DNA of 64,000 bases from Kaiparowitsia sp041742695 (GTDB lineage: Bacteria > Cyanobacteriota > Cyanobacteriia > Elainellales > Elainellaceae): positions 1 to 64,000 of the forward strand of contig JBGTOF010000332.1 in assembly GCA_041742695.1 (NCBI GenBank), given 5' to 3'. A program made the position numbers and the translations under genes. The notes beneath the pieces were generated by a model. That model was not told the DNA's origin, did not search any database, and saw only the letters and a program-made list of their open reading frames with translations. Below, piece by piece: positions 35,961 to 44,137 of this stretch (within the stretch, counting starts at the first letter, position 1; every line of letters begins with the position of its first letter).

Positions 35961-35990
35961 AAAAAAGGGTGCTCCCAAATGGAAGCACCC
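35961..35990 (-). terminator. strong rho-independent terminator
   Basis: Read on the minus strand: GGGTGCTTCC, loop ATTT, GGGAGCACCC, then TTTTTT. A 10-bp stem with one G-T pair and a six-U run makes this the clearest terminator in the window. The mirror is at 50431-50460. Confidence 0.9.
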
Positions 35991-35999
35991 GAACCAACA

Positions 36000-36089
36000 C
36001 TATTCAGAATCAAGGAGATTAACATCAGCATTCCGCCATACCCAGAACCAACCAGGCCCGCTAGCAGAAGCTTTGTTGTTTATTAGCAT
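36000..36089 (-). CDS. candidate 29-residue small protein
   Basis: A short frame from ATG 36089 to TAG 36000 encodes 29 residues, including GPGWFWVWRNADVNLL, and ends ten bases before a strong terminator. AGG lies six bases before the start. I do not recognise it. It may be a real small protein, an ncRNA, or only the 3' end of the cruA message. An identical copy is at 50332-50421. Confidence 0.3.
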   Translation of the reverse strand: MLINNKASASGPGWFWVWRNADVNLLDSE

Positions 36090-36198
36090 AGTTAGCCTGT
36101 GGTGCTTACACCAGCGAATTTCATACTCTTCATCGGAAAAACACAAAATTTGTCGTGAATTTCCCGGGTTTGTGAGGAGACTGCCGTACATATACGGA

Positions 36199-38340
36199 CT
36201 AAATCTTGTTCCCAACGTTCGATTGAGCACTAGGCGTTTGCGAGGTAGGGCGGGCGGGCGATCGCACAGAGGGTTGCACCCCCTGCAGCCGTTTCGCCAA
36301 GGACGAGTGAATCGGCTGGGGTTTGCCCATGGTGTAGGTGATAGCGTAGCTGCGGGCCAGCAGCCCTAGCCATAGCGCCGGGAATCGAGGCTCTAGCGTG
36401 GGTTGGAGCGATCGCACGACCCCCGGTAGCCACTGCAGCGCCCAGCTCACGAGCGCCGTCAGGCTAAAGCTCAGATAGGTGCCCAACCAGCGCAGAATAT
36501 CTTTGCTCCCCGCAAGTTCCCAAATCCACAGCAATAATTTGGGATTTTGCAGGGCGGCCTTCACCGCCATACGGTTGAAGGGCACCCAGCCGGTTCGGTC
36601 TTTGATGAAGCGATCGGCAATATTGGTAGATTCGGTTCCCAAAATTCCGAAGAAGGTATTGAGCATGGCGTTGACCCGTTGTGGGGCCACATGCTTACCC
36701 GTAGGCACCATCATTCCCTTCGAAAACAACCAAGTGACGGCAATATTGCTCTGAAACGCGCGAATCTGGTTGAGGTGGCGTGCCTGTAGTAGATCGTGGC
36801 GCAGCGCGGTATCCAGCAGATCTGTAAGGCGCGACAGGTTTCGCACCAACGCTCCAAAGCCCGTAAAGACCAAGGGCGATTGCAGCGAAGCCGCGTCCCC
36901 AATGGCCAGAATTCGATCAACTGCAATGGTGCGATCGCTCCCCCGCACGCTGAAATAACCAGGAATATAGCCAAAGGTGGCCTTTTTCCAGGTCAGCTGG
37001 TCTAAATTGCAACGGCGATACTCTGGCAGCACCGTAAAGAAGTCTTCATACATTTCCAGTAACGAGCCAGGGTTTTCGTGGTTTACCTGGTGATAGTGAA
37101 ACAGGTAAAAGGTAAGTTCCTTCCCTTGAGCCGGAAATAGCTCCCAAATCAGCTGCCGTCCCCGCGAAATATCGCCGTGGGTAAACAGCACATCGCCATA
37201 GCGCGAATCCCACACGCCCGGCTCAAACCCATCCGCAATCACAGCGCCCACCGTCGGACAAACGCTGTCGAACGCGTGCCCTCCATTCAGCTGCCCCGCA
37301 ATGGGCGAGGCCGTACCCATCGCATCCACTAGCAGGCGCGCTGTAACCGTGCGCGGGGCTTGAGACGGCAGATGCACGGCCTGCAAGGTAACGCCCGATG
37401 ACGATACCTCCACCCGCTCAAATTCTGTCTCGTCCCATATCGTGCCGCCTGCTGCTCGCAGCTTGTCTCCGCAGAGGCGCAGCAGCTTTTCTGCATCAAT
37501 GGCCACATTCAGCACGGTGGGCGTGTGCAGCACGGGCGATCGGCATAGGGGGGGATTATTGCCATCAAAGAACTTGTGGAAGCCGTCTTCATACTCTGCG
37601 GCAATGAGCGTCTCAAATTCCTCTGGGGTAAATAGCCCCAGGTCAATCAAGCTTTGAAACTCCATGCGAGAGATGTTCCACTCTCGATTCATGCGGCCAA
37701 AGGGCAACCGCTCGACGAGCAGCACCCGATACCCTAGCCGTGCCATGACGGCCGCGTGAATCACGCCTAGCGCCCCGCCGATGTATAACAGGTCATAGCT
37801 GGGTGGGCGACTGTGGTCGGCATCAGGCATGGGGAAGACAACCGGTTGGGGCGATCGCCGCTGTTGGGCGCCGCTGCGCCACCGTTGTTCCCACCAGTAG
37901 ACGCGCGTGAGATCAGCTTCCCCATTGGGAATGCGGCGGAAGTAGTGGGCTGTCAGGGGATAGTGAGGAGCTAGCGCGTCAAAGATGGACTGCTGCGCCA
38001 AGTCAATGGTCGGCAGTTGGGGATAGTGATGGGGAAACGCATCGCGGAGGGCCGCCACTAACTGCTGCAACAGATGAGACTCTTGAGGAAACGGGCGATC
38101 GCCCCAGCGAAACACCTTGAGGTAGGTCGTGCGCATGGCTGACCACACAAACCCCGACAGCTCGTTCGACAGTCCACTCCCCGCCGACGGGGCTGTGCCC
38201 GCGGGTTGCAGAGCCCGCAGTCGAAACCCATCCGGTGTGGAGATCTTTTCTCCCCAACTCGGCGTATAGACTTGGTGCAGCCAGTGATGCACAGCAGCTG
38301 TATCCGGAGTGGGGATCTCTACATAGAGAATCTCGTTCAT
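36199..38340 (-). CDS. cruA: CruA/CruP family lycopene cyclase-like flavoprotein
   Basis: A 713-residue protein. An N-terminal region of about 180 residues precedes a dinucleotide-binding fold (residues 182-212; YIGGALGVIHAAVMARLGYR ending in VER). This is followed by the motif REWNISRMEFQSLIDLGL, which is typical of the CruA/CruP group. A second FAD contact, VDRILAIGDAASLQSP, lies near residue 473, and the C-terminus is hydrophobic. CruA cyclises lycopene to carotene in cyanobacteria without CrtL; the length fits CruA better than the shorter CruP. I infer the activity from family only. It starts with ATG at 38340. An identical copy lies at 48081-50222. Confidence 0.75.
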   Translation of the reverse strand: MNEILYVEIPTPDTAAVHHWLHQVYTPSWGEKISTPDGFRLRALQPAGTAPSAGSGLSNELSGFVWSAMRTTYLKVFRWGDRPFPQESHLLQQLVAALRDAFPHHYPQLPTIDLAQQSIFDALAPHYPLTAHYFRRIPNGEADLTRVYWWEQRWRSGAQQRRSPQPVVFPMPDADHSRPPSYDLLYIGGALGVIHAAVMARLGYRVLLVERLPFGRMNREWNISRMEFQSLIDLGLFTPEEFETLIAAEYEDGFHKFFDGNNPPLCRSPVLHTPTVLNVAIDAEKLLRLCGDKLRAAGGTIWDETEFERVEVSSSGVTLQAVHLPSQAPRTVTARLLVDAMGTASPIAGQLNGGHAFDSVCPTVGAVIADGFEPGVWDSRYGDVLFTHGDISRGRQLIWELFPAQGKELTFYLFHYHQVNHENPGSLLEMYEDFFTVLPEYRRCNLDQLTWKKATFGYIPGYFSVRGSDRTIAVDRILAIGDAASLQSPLVFTGFGALVRNLSRLTDLLDTALRHDLLQARHLNQIRAFQSNIAVTWLFSKGMMVPTGKHVAPQRVNAMLNTFFGILGTESTNIADRFIKDRTGWVPFNRMAVKAALQNPKLLLWIWELAGSKDILRWLGTYLSFSLTALVSWALQWLPGVVRSLQPTLEPRFPALWLGLLARSYAITYTMGKPQPIHSSLAKRLQGVQPSVRSPARPTSQTPSAQSNVGNKI

Positions 38341-38823
38341 GTCTCGCTCTTAAATCCCTAACGCTAAAACCCTGGTTTGCCCCATGTCTGCCCTTCGGCA
38401 ATTCATGAAGTTCGACCATTTATAAAATTCAACCCGCGGAGTGTGGAGTGCATCTGCCCTCCCTCTCCATCTTCGCTCAACCTGGGCCAGATCTGTAGGC
38501 AGAGGGCAAAGCCGTAGCTCCTCTTACCAAGTTCAATCGGGCAAGCCAATGGATGGCATCTTAAGGCAGAGCCGAGGCAGACCATGTAGCATGTAGGGGG
38601 ATATTTGCGATCAGGGCGATCGCATTGTAGGTTTAGGATATCTTTAATATTTAAAGTGAAATCACAACTGCAGTGAGGGATAGGGCTGCTCTGGCGAATC
38701 AGGCACTAGGACGACGGACATTGCTGCTGACTAAGCGCCTCCAGCCAGCCCCTTTAACAGCAATCGAGTTCACGGTTTCGGCCACAGTTCCATTTTTTGA
38801 ATACCTTGGCAGGATGAAGCGAC
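38341..38823. other. 480-base divergent promoter region of cruA and dps
   Basis: The two start codons point away from each other, so both promoters lie here. A HIP1-like GGCGATCGC (about 38,617) and the AT-rich palindrome CTTTAATATTTAAAG (38,642-38,656) are visible. No open frame has support. The mirror is 47598-48080. Confidence 0.5.
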
Positions 38824-39417
38824 ATGGGCAGCAACGGCAACCAACCCTTTTATTCCACACAAATCGACCTCTCGATTGACCTACGAACCCAAGTGGCCAG
38901 CATTCTCAATCGTGCACTTGCGTCAACACTTGATCTAAAAACCCAAGTGAAGCAAGCGCACTGGAATGTCAAAGGCATGGATTTTTATCAACTCCATGAG
39001 CTGTTTGACGAGATGGCGTCAGAGCTGGAAGAGTTCGTTGATATGATTGCTGAACGGGTTACAGCACTTGGCGGCACGGCCCTAGGCACTGCCCGTATGG
39101 CTGTTGCCAGCTCCATTTTGGAGGACTATCCTCTAGAGGCCATTGAGGGCAAAGACCATATCGTAGCTTTAGCAGAGCGCTATGCAGCCTACGGCAAGCT
39201 GGTGCGTGACGATATCGACGAAACTGATGACTTAGGCGATGCTGACACCGCAGACCTATTCACCGAGGTGTCTCGCGCCATTGACAAGCGGCTATGGTTT
39301 CTAGAAGCCCATCTGCAAACGGCTCCAGTACTACTAGAAACAAACGGATCGGCTAACAAGTCTGATGCAGACAAGGTCGGTAAGAAGATGGCCAAAGAAA
39401 AGCGCGGAGCCAAGTGA
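38824..39417 (+). CDS. dpsA: DNA-binding ferritin-like protein Dps
   Basis: A 197-residue Dps-family protein, a dodecameric cage that oxidises Fe2+ with H2O2 and stores iron, protecting DNA. The inter-subunit ferroxidase site is complete and has the spacing of E. coli Dps: His46, His58, Asp62, Asp73 and Glu77. The signature AHWNVKGMDFYQLHELFDE is clear. A lysine-rich tail (about residues 175-197) may aid DNA binding. AGGATGAAG lies just before the ATG. An identical copy lies at 47004-47597. Confidence 0.93.
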   Translation: MGSNGNQPFYSTQIDLSIDLRTQVASILNRALASTLDLKTQVKQAHWNVKGMDFYQLHELFDEMASELEEFVDMIAERVTALGGTALGTARMAVASSILEDYPLEAIEGKDHIVALAERYAAYGKLVRDDIDETDDLGDADTADLFTEVSRAIDKRLWFLEAHLQTAPVLLETNGSANKSDADKVGKKMAKEKRGAK

Positions 39418-39710
39418 CGTGTATTGGGTCAGAGATGAAGCTGGATCAGCGATAAATCGCGTTCTTAGGTGGTGGCTTAACGCCCAGCAAGCTGGCTTGA
39501 TTCTGTACTTAAAACTGGGAAACTCAGGGCGATCGCTCCCCATTGCCTTCCCTGTCCACTGGCCACGGTCCACGCCGTTTAACCACCTTCCGTCGTCCAC
39601 CCAATCACGGCAGCAGCCATCGTGAGGCGCCGAGTCTTATCAAACGAGCGATGGCGTACCACTGCCTATCCCTGAATTCCAACCGCATCGAAAATGCTAT
39701 CGTGAGCTAG

Positions 39711-40676
39711 ATGGACGATATCGAGCAAAGCTATCGCGTATTGGGGTTAGAGCCGGGCGCTTCACTAGAAGAGGTGAATCAGGCCTATAAGGATCTGGTG
39801 TTCGTTTGGCATCCAGATCGAATTCCGCAGGATAAGCCTCGCCTTCAGGAAAAGGCTCAAGAGAAGCTGAAAGAGCTAAACCAAGCGCGCGATCGCCTGC
39901 GGACGTCCTATCGCAATGGGTCTCGCTCGACAACAGCTAGCTCCAAATCCAGCACATCTACTCCGCGAAATCCCTATCAGTCCAGCACATCTCAGTCCAG
40001 CGAATCGTCTGCCCACTCAACCCCGCCCAAGTCGTCTGCCTCATCCTCGTCGAGTTCCGCGCGCACTTCTTCGCGCTCCTACTACCAGCCGCCGCCACGC
40101 CCTCACTATTATTACCAGGGCTATAGTCAAGCTCGACAGCACAATCCTAACTCTAGTGGGTCTAGCTACAGCGGTTCCAGCTATACCCCCCCCGGGCATC
40201 AAGCCTATCAAAGCTATCAGCCGCCGCCCTCTTCGTCATCTCAATCCAACCCTTCCCAAAACGGGCGATCGGCGAGTCAGTCAGGCAGTCAGCCTCATGC
40301 TAAGCAGCAACCCCCCGATCTGAGTGGGACGGATCTTAGTGGGCAAAACCTTAAAGAGAAGGACTTGGCCGGTCGTAACCTTAGCAATGCCAATCTCAGC
40401 AACGCTAATTTAAGTGATGCCTTCTTACATAAAGTGAATTTGAGCGGGGCTAACTTACACCGCGCAAATCTGTTCCGGGCCAATATGCTACAGGCCAACT
40501 TAAAAAATGCCGACCTGCGTGAAGCCAACTTGATTGGGGCTGACCTAAGCGGTGCAGACCTGACCGGAGCTAACCTCAAAGGAGCGCGCGTTGGTGTTCA
40601 AGACAAGTTGATGGTGAAGCTAACGGGAGCGGTTTTGACCGGAGCAACGATGCCGGATGGCCGACTGCATGCTTAA
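39711..40676 (+). CDS. J-domain protein with C-terminal pentapeptide repeats
   Basis: A 321-residue fusion. An N-terminal J-domain (about residues 1-65) carries the HPD tripeptide at 34-36 that stimulates Hsp70 ATPase. A Ser/Pro/Tyr/Gln-rich low-complexity linker follows (about 68-198). A run of about 18 pentapeptide repeats of the A(D/N)Lxx type (about 203-292) forms a right-handed beta-helix, with a short cap after it. Such proteins probably recruit DnaK to a target bound by the repeat domain; the target is unknown. It starts with ATG at 39711 and is followed by a hairpin terminator. An identical copy lies at 45745-46710. Confidence 0.9.
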   Translation: MDDIEQSYRVLGLEPGASLEEVNQAYKDLVFVWHPDRIPQDKPRLQEKAQEKLKELNQARDRLRTSYRNGSRSTTASSKSSTSTPRNPYQSSTSQSSESSAHSTPPKSSASSSSSSARTSSRSYYQPPPRPHYYYQGYSQARQHNPNSSGSSYSGSSYTPPGHQAYQSYQPPPSSSSQSNPSQNGRSASQSGSQPHAKQQPPDLSGTDLSGQNLKEKDLAGRNLSNANLSNANLSDAFLHKVNLSGANLHRANLFRANMLQANLKNADLREANLIGADLSGADLTGANLKGARVGVQDKLMVKLTGAVLTGATMPDGRLHA

Positions 40677-41545
40677 GGCTGAAGTGTAGAATCTGGCGGC
40701 TCAGTTGGGGCTAGATTGCCCCTCGCTGTCACTAGCCCGTATGACGCTAGTTTGATAAAATCCTAAACCGGTTCCGCCTATAACGTAGGCAAAACCGGTT
40801 TAGCGTTGTTGCAGCCCTGCAGCGCGGAGCTAAAACAAAGCTATTGAACTCACCTTGGATGGGTTATGCGTTGCTGAGCATCTCAATGAACACGGCAACC
40901 TTTAAAGTCACTTGATGATTGCCTTATTTAGCGTATGGTCTTTGCGGCGCAAGGCTGCAGTGCTTGAGGGGCAGGTCATAAGTGCAAGCGTTGACAATAG
41001 TCCGCCGTTTGGTTAGGGTCTCGTTCTGCCACGACATGCGAAAGCCTATCTGCTCTTGCTGCTAATGGCAGACTGGCAATGGATCGGGTTGGTGCAGATC
41101 GATAGCTGCATCAATCCAGTGCCATGGTGCGCTAGTCAAAAGCCTGACACACCACCTGTATGGAACAATTGGCGTCACCAGCGGCAGCGGACACACCTGC
41201 TTTACCCTTACGCTTCCCAATCAAGTAAACGGTTTGATCCAAAGAATTAAAAACTAGAGATGCAACCCCCTAAAGTAGAAAAGGCAACACTGCAAAACGT
41301 TAAAGTGTTAATAATCTCTATGTCGAATTATGAAATACTGTGGGAGGAAGGTGCATAATTAACAAAAAAAATAGAATTGTCGGAATAAGTTGTGTGGCTA
41401 AGAGACGTGGCTTAGACATGAGGCCAGAAGCTGCTGACACTTAGAGCAAGTCGTCTAGCATAGCGATTTAATCTCCAGTTCGCCCAAATTAAGCCCTGAT
41501 ACTGAACTCCTGCATCCCGATTGACACCAAAAAAATTGCTTAATA
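40677..41545. other. 870-base region between the J-domain gene and rpaA
   Basis: After the terminator at 40763-40803 there is a long leader region of rpaA, AT-rich from about 41,240 to 41,540 (for example AATTAACAAAAAAAATAG near 41,357). This is consistent with a complex promoter for a regulator. A short open frame at 41056-41250 lacks support. The mirror is 44876-45744. Confidence 0.5.
40763..40803 (+). terminator. hairpin terminator candidate after the J-domain gene
   Basis: An 11-bp stem CTAAACCGGTT/AACCGGTTTAG encloses a second stem GCCTA/TAGGC, separated by a small internal loop. It lies 87 bases past the stop. The U tract is weak (CGTTGTTG). The mirror is at 45618-45658. Confidence 0.65.
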
Positions 41546-42283
41546 ATGCCTCGTATTCTTGTTATCGATGATGACCCTGCAATTTCTGAACTGGTTGCCG
41601 TAAACCTGGAAATGGCAGGCTATAGCGTGAGTTTGGCCCCTGATGGGGTAAAAGGGCAAGCATTGGCGCTGCAGCTTGTGCCCGACCTGATTATGCTCGA
41701 CCTCATGCTGCCCAAGGTCGATGGATTTACAGTGTGCCAGCGGCTACGCCGTGACCAGCGCACGGCCGATATTCCTGTGTTAATGCTAACGGCTCTGAGT
41801 CAAACTCAGGATAAGGTAGAAGGGTTTAATGCAGGAGCCGATGACTACCTGACTAAGCCGTTCGAAGTAGAAGAGATGCTGGCCCGCGTACGTGCACTGC
41901 TGCGGCGCACAGATCGCATCCCTCAAGCCGCCAAGCATACTGAAATTCTTAACTTTGGCCCGCTAACGTTGGTGCCAGAGCGGCTCGAGGCCATTTGGTT
42001 TGACCACACAGTGAAGCTTACTCATCTCGAATTCGAGCTGTTGCATTGCTTGCTGCAGCGGCATGGGCAAACCGTTTCTCCTAGCGAAATTTTGAAAGAG
42101 GTCTGGGGTTATGACCCTGATGACGATATTGAGACAATTCGGGTGCATGTGCGGCACCTGCGCACTAAGCTAGAACCTGATCCCCGCCGTCCGCGCTATA
42201 TCAAAACTGTGTATGGTGCTGGCTATTGCCTAGAGTTACCTACTGCATCAAGTAACCCAGAGCAAGATGCATCGGCCAGCTAG
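41546..42283 (+). CDS. rpaA: circadian output response regulator RpaA
   Basis: A 245-residue OmpR-type response regulator. The receiver domain (residues 1-120) has the phospho-acceptor Asp52 in IMLDLMLPKVDGF, the acidic pocket VIDDD and the conserved Lys in YLTKPFEVEEML. The winged-helix domain (about 135-238) carries GYDPDDDIETIRVHVRHLR. The extended block AGADDYLTKPFEVEEMLARV, and the near identity over the whole length to what I know of RpaA, separate it from RpaB. RpaA is phosphorylated by SasA, read out by the Kai clock, and controls dusk genes. The cognate kinase is not in the window. An identical copy lies at 44138-44875. Confidence 0.88.
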   Translation: MPRILVIDDDPAISELVAVNLEMAGYSVSLAPDGVKGQALALQLVPDLIMLDLMLPKVDGFTVCQRLRRDQRTADIPVLMLTALSQTQDKVEGFNAGADDYLTKPFEVEEMLARVRALLRRTDRIPQAAKHTEILNFGPLTLVPERLEAIWFDHTVKLTHLEFELLHCLLQRHGQTVSPSEILKEVWGYDPDDDIETIRVHVRHLRTKLEPDPRRPRYIKTVYGAGYCLELPTASSNPEQDASAS

Positions 42284-42457
42284 TCAGCTTAATCGATCTG
42301 TAGTGCCGAACTCTAGGCTAGCGCTGTCAATGTCCTTAGTGAATCAAGGCTGAGAACCCCAGAAATACATAGTGCATCAAAACTCAAGACAAATTTATCT
42401 CTTGTTGGCTGCATTTGTTTTAGGAGTTTGGCGTGACTAGCAGCGGATCGTACATTT

Positions 42458-42502
42458 AAAGATGGTTTTGCACAGATTTCATCTATGCAAAACCATCTTT
42501 TT
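42458..42502. terminator. bidirectional terminator between rpaA and the Mo-nitrogenase C-domain gene
   Basis: A 20-bp stem with one mismatch (AAAGATGGTTTTGCA with TGCAAAACCATCTTT, continued by AGAT/ATCT) and a three-base loop. TTTTT follows on the plus strand and AAA/TTTAAA on the other side, so it can serve both convergent genes. The mirror is at 43919-43963. Confidence 0.88.
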
Positions 42503-42540
42503 GGGAACAAACTCTGCGGGTCAGCGCTGGTTTAGCATGC

Positions 42541-42918
42541 TTAGCAATATTGCGTGATGTCTTCATCACATACGTCTGCTAGATAGCACAGGGCTCGGAA
42601 GCGCAGCGCCACTACTTCTTCATACAGTGGGTTGAGCTTGCACAGGGGTGGAATGTGCAAAATTGTATGCCCTAGAAGGGTGATGTCACGTTCAAATGGA
42701 CATTGGGCTGGAATGAGGCGGCAAAGGGTATGGGCAAACTCGGCATCAGCGATGGCGATCGCATCCAAGTAATTCCGCAATGGACTGAGTGGCGCAAACC
42801 AGGGTCGGCGATGGTTGGGCTGGGGCTGGGGCGATCGCCCTATCTCGCCGGATGTGGGGGAAACCCAAACCCAGCGTGTCAACGCCAGATTTTGGGTGTC
42901 ATATTCAGCAACTTTCAT
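42541..42918 (-). CDS. Mo-dependent nitrogenase C-terminal-domain protein (stand-alone)
   Basis: A 125-residue protein whose C-terminal 80 residues show the cyanobacterial Mo-nitro_C domain: CPFERDITLLGHTILHIPPL, CKLNPLYEEVVALRFRALCY and the cysteine-containing end LADVCDEDITQYC. Despite the family name, such proteins are widespread in cyanobacteria, including ones that do not fix nitrogen, and no nif gene is present here. The function is unknown. It starts with ATG at 42918, 292 bases from the palindrome centre, and diverges from its identical copy at 43503-43880. Confidence 0.82.
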   Translation of the reverse strand: MKVAEYDTQNLALTRWVWVSPTSGEIGRSPQPQPNHRRPWFAPLSPLRNYLDAIAIADAEFAHTLCRLIPAQCPFERDITLLGHTILHIPPLCKLNPLYEEVVALRFRALCYLADVCDEDITQYC

Positions 42919-43502
42919 AACAAATCCTCACTGCTGACCTATGGTTTACTTCAGCCTATTGAGCCTCAATTACGCATAGGTTTGACTGGGCTGTACTGTT
43001 ACCGCCATCATTCCCTAAAGCTATAGCTACACACTGGGTAAAAATACCGGAATTTATGGCAGCAGTATATAGAGCCTCCGAAGCTTTACCGGAACCCCAC
43101 TAGTCTTTAGAATCCGGGTTTCCCTGGATTAGATACGAGCTCAATCTATTAATGGGCTGTGCACAGGGCTTCTACGGCGCAATCCCAACCCTAAACCCCT
43201 TGACGTGCCATGGCACGTCAAGGGGTTTAGGGTTGGGATTGCGCCGTAGAAGCCCTGTGCACAGCCCATTAATAGATTGAGCTCGTATCTAATCCAGGGA
43301 AACCCGGATTCTAAAGACTAGTGGGGTTCCGGTAAAGCTTCGGAGGCTCTATATACTGCTGCCATAAATTCCGGTATTTTTACCCAGTGTGTAGCTATAG
43401 CTTTAGGGAATGATGGCGGTAACAGTACAGCCCAGTCAAACCTATGCGTAATTGAGGCTCAATAGGCTGAAGTAAACCATAGGTCAGCAGTGAGGATTTG
43501 TT
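42919..43502. repeat. palindrome centre region
   Basis: The 584 bases between the two divergent copies of the Mo-nitro_C gene form the centre of the inverted repeat. The axis is between 43210 and 43211, within TGACGTGCCATGGCACGTCA. The innermost part contains AAACCCCTTGACGTGCCA in each arm. No recombinase gene or other mobile-element hallmark is present. Confidence 0.95.
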
Positions 43503-43880
43503 ATGAAAGTTGCTGAATATGACACCCAAAATCTGGCGTTGACACGCTGGGTTTGGGTTTCCCCCACATCCGGCGAGATAGGGCGATCGCCCCAGCCCCA
43601 GCCCAACCATCGCCGACCCTGGTTTGCGCCACTCAGTCCATTGCGGAATTACTTGGATGCGATCGCCATCGCTGATGCCGAGTTTGCCCATACCCTTTGC
43701 CGCCTCATTCCAGCCCAATGTCCATTTGAACGTGACATCACCCTTCTAGGGCATACAATTTTGCACATTCCACCCCTGTGCAAGCTCAACCCACTGTATG
43801 AAGAAGTAGTGGCGCTGCGCTTCCGAGCCCTGTGCTATCTAGCAGACGTATGTGATGAAGACATCACGCAATATTGCTAA
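43503..43880 (+). CDS. Mo-dependent nitrogenase C-terminal-domain protein (mirror copy)
   Basis: Identical in all 125 residues to the protein at 42541-42918, on the opposite strand. Its Mo-nitro_C signature PFERDITLLGHTILHIPPL is intact. No function is assigned. It is convergent with the mirror rpaA, with the bidirectional terminator between them. Confidence 0.82.
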   Translation: MKVAEYDTQNLALTRWVWVSPTSGEIGRSPQPQPNHRRPWFAPLSPLRNYLDAIAIADAEFAHTLCRLIPAQCPFERDITLLGHTILHIPPLCKLNPLYEEVVALRFRALCYLADVCDEDITQYC

Positions 43881-43918
43881 GCATGCTAAACCAGCGCTGA
43901 CCCGCAGAGTTTGTTCCC

Positions 43919-43963
43919 AAAAAGATGGTTTTGCATAGATGAAATCTGTGCAAAACCATCTTT
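43919..43963. terminator. bidirectional terminator (mirror copy)
   Basis: Mirror of 42458-42502: the same 20-bp stem lies between the convergent mirror copies of the Mo-nitro_C gene and rpaA. Confidence 0.85.
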
Positions 43964-44137
43964 AAATGTACGATCCGCTGCTAGTCACGCCAAACTCCTA
44001 AAACAAATGCAGCCAACAAGAGATAAATTTGTCTTGAGTTTTGATGCACTATGTATTTCTGGGGTTCTCAGCCTTGATTCACTAAGGACATTGACAGCGC
44101 TAGCCTAGAGTTCGGCACTACAGATCGATTAAGCTGA

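Larger units (their letters stand above)
35861..36198. other. 338-base region between EVE gene and cruA
   Basis: Both flanking genes point towards this region. It holds the strong minus-strand terminator (35961-35990) and the short candidate ORF at 36000-36089. The terminator lies about 210 bases past the cruA stop, so either cruA has a long 3' end or a separate short transcript is made here. The mirror is 50223-50560. Confidence 0.6.
22421..43210 (+). repeat. left arm of a giant perfect palindrome
   Basis: This 20,790-base stretch is the exact reverse complement of 43211-64000; position x pairs with 86421 - x. All proteins encoded in the two arms are identical, short frames on both strands are identical too, and intergenic stretches that I compared base by base match. 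There is no spacer between the arms. The true outer end of the repeat is not visible because the partner arm runs off the window. Confidence 0.97.

Noticed and set aside
41056..41250. Open frame of 64 codons upstream of rpaA
   Set aside because: No ribosome binding site and no family resemblance; more likely part of the long rpaA leader.
41546..42283. Assignment of this regulator as RpaB
   Set aside because: RpaB has a different receiver start and lacks the AGADDYLTKPFEVEEMLARV and DPDDDIETIRVH blocks as seen here; RpaA fits along the whole length.
43175..43246. Transposon or insertion sequence as cause of the inverted repeat
   Set aside because: No transposase, resolvase or terminal repeats lie at the axis; the axis is flanked by ordinary host genes.
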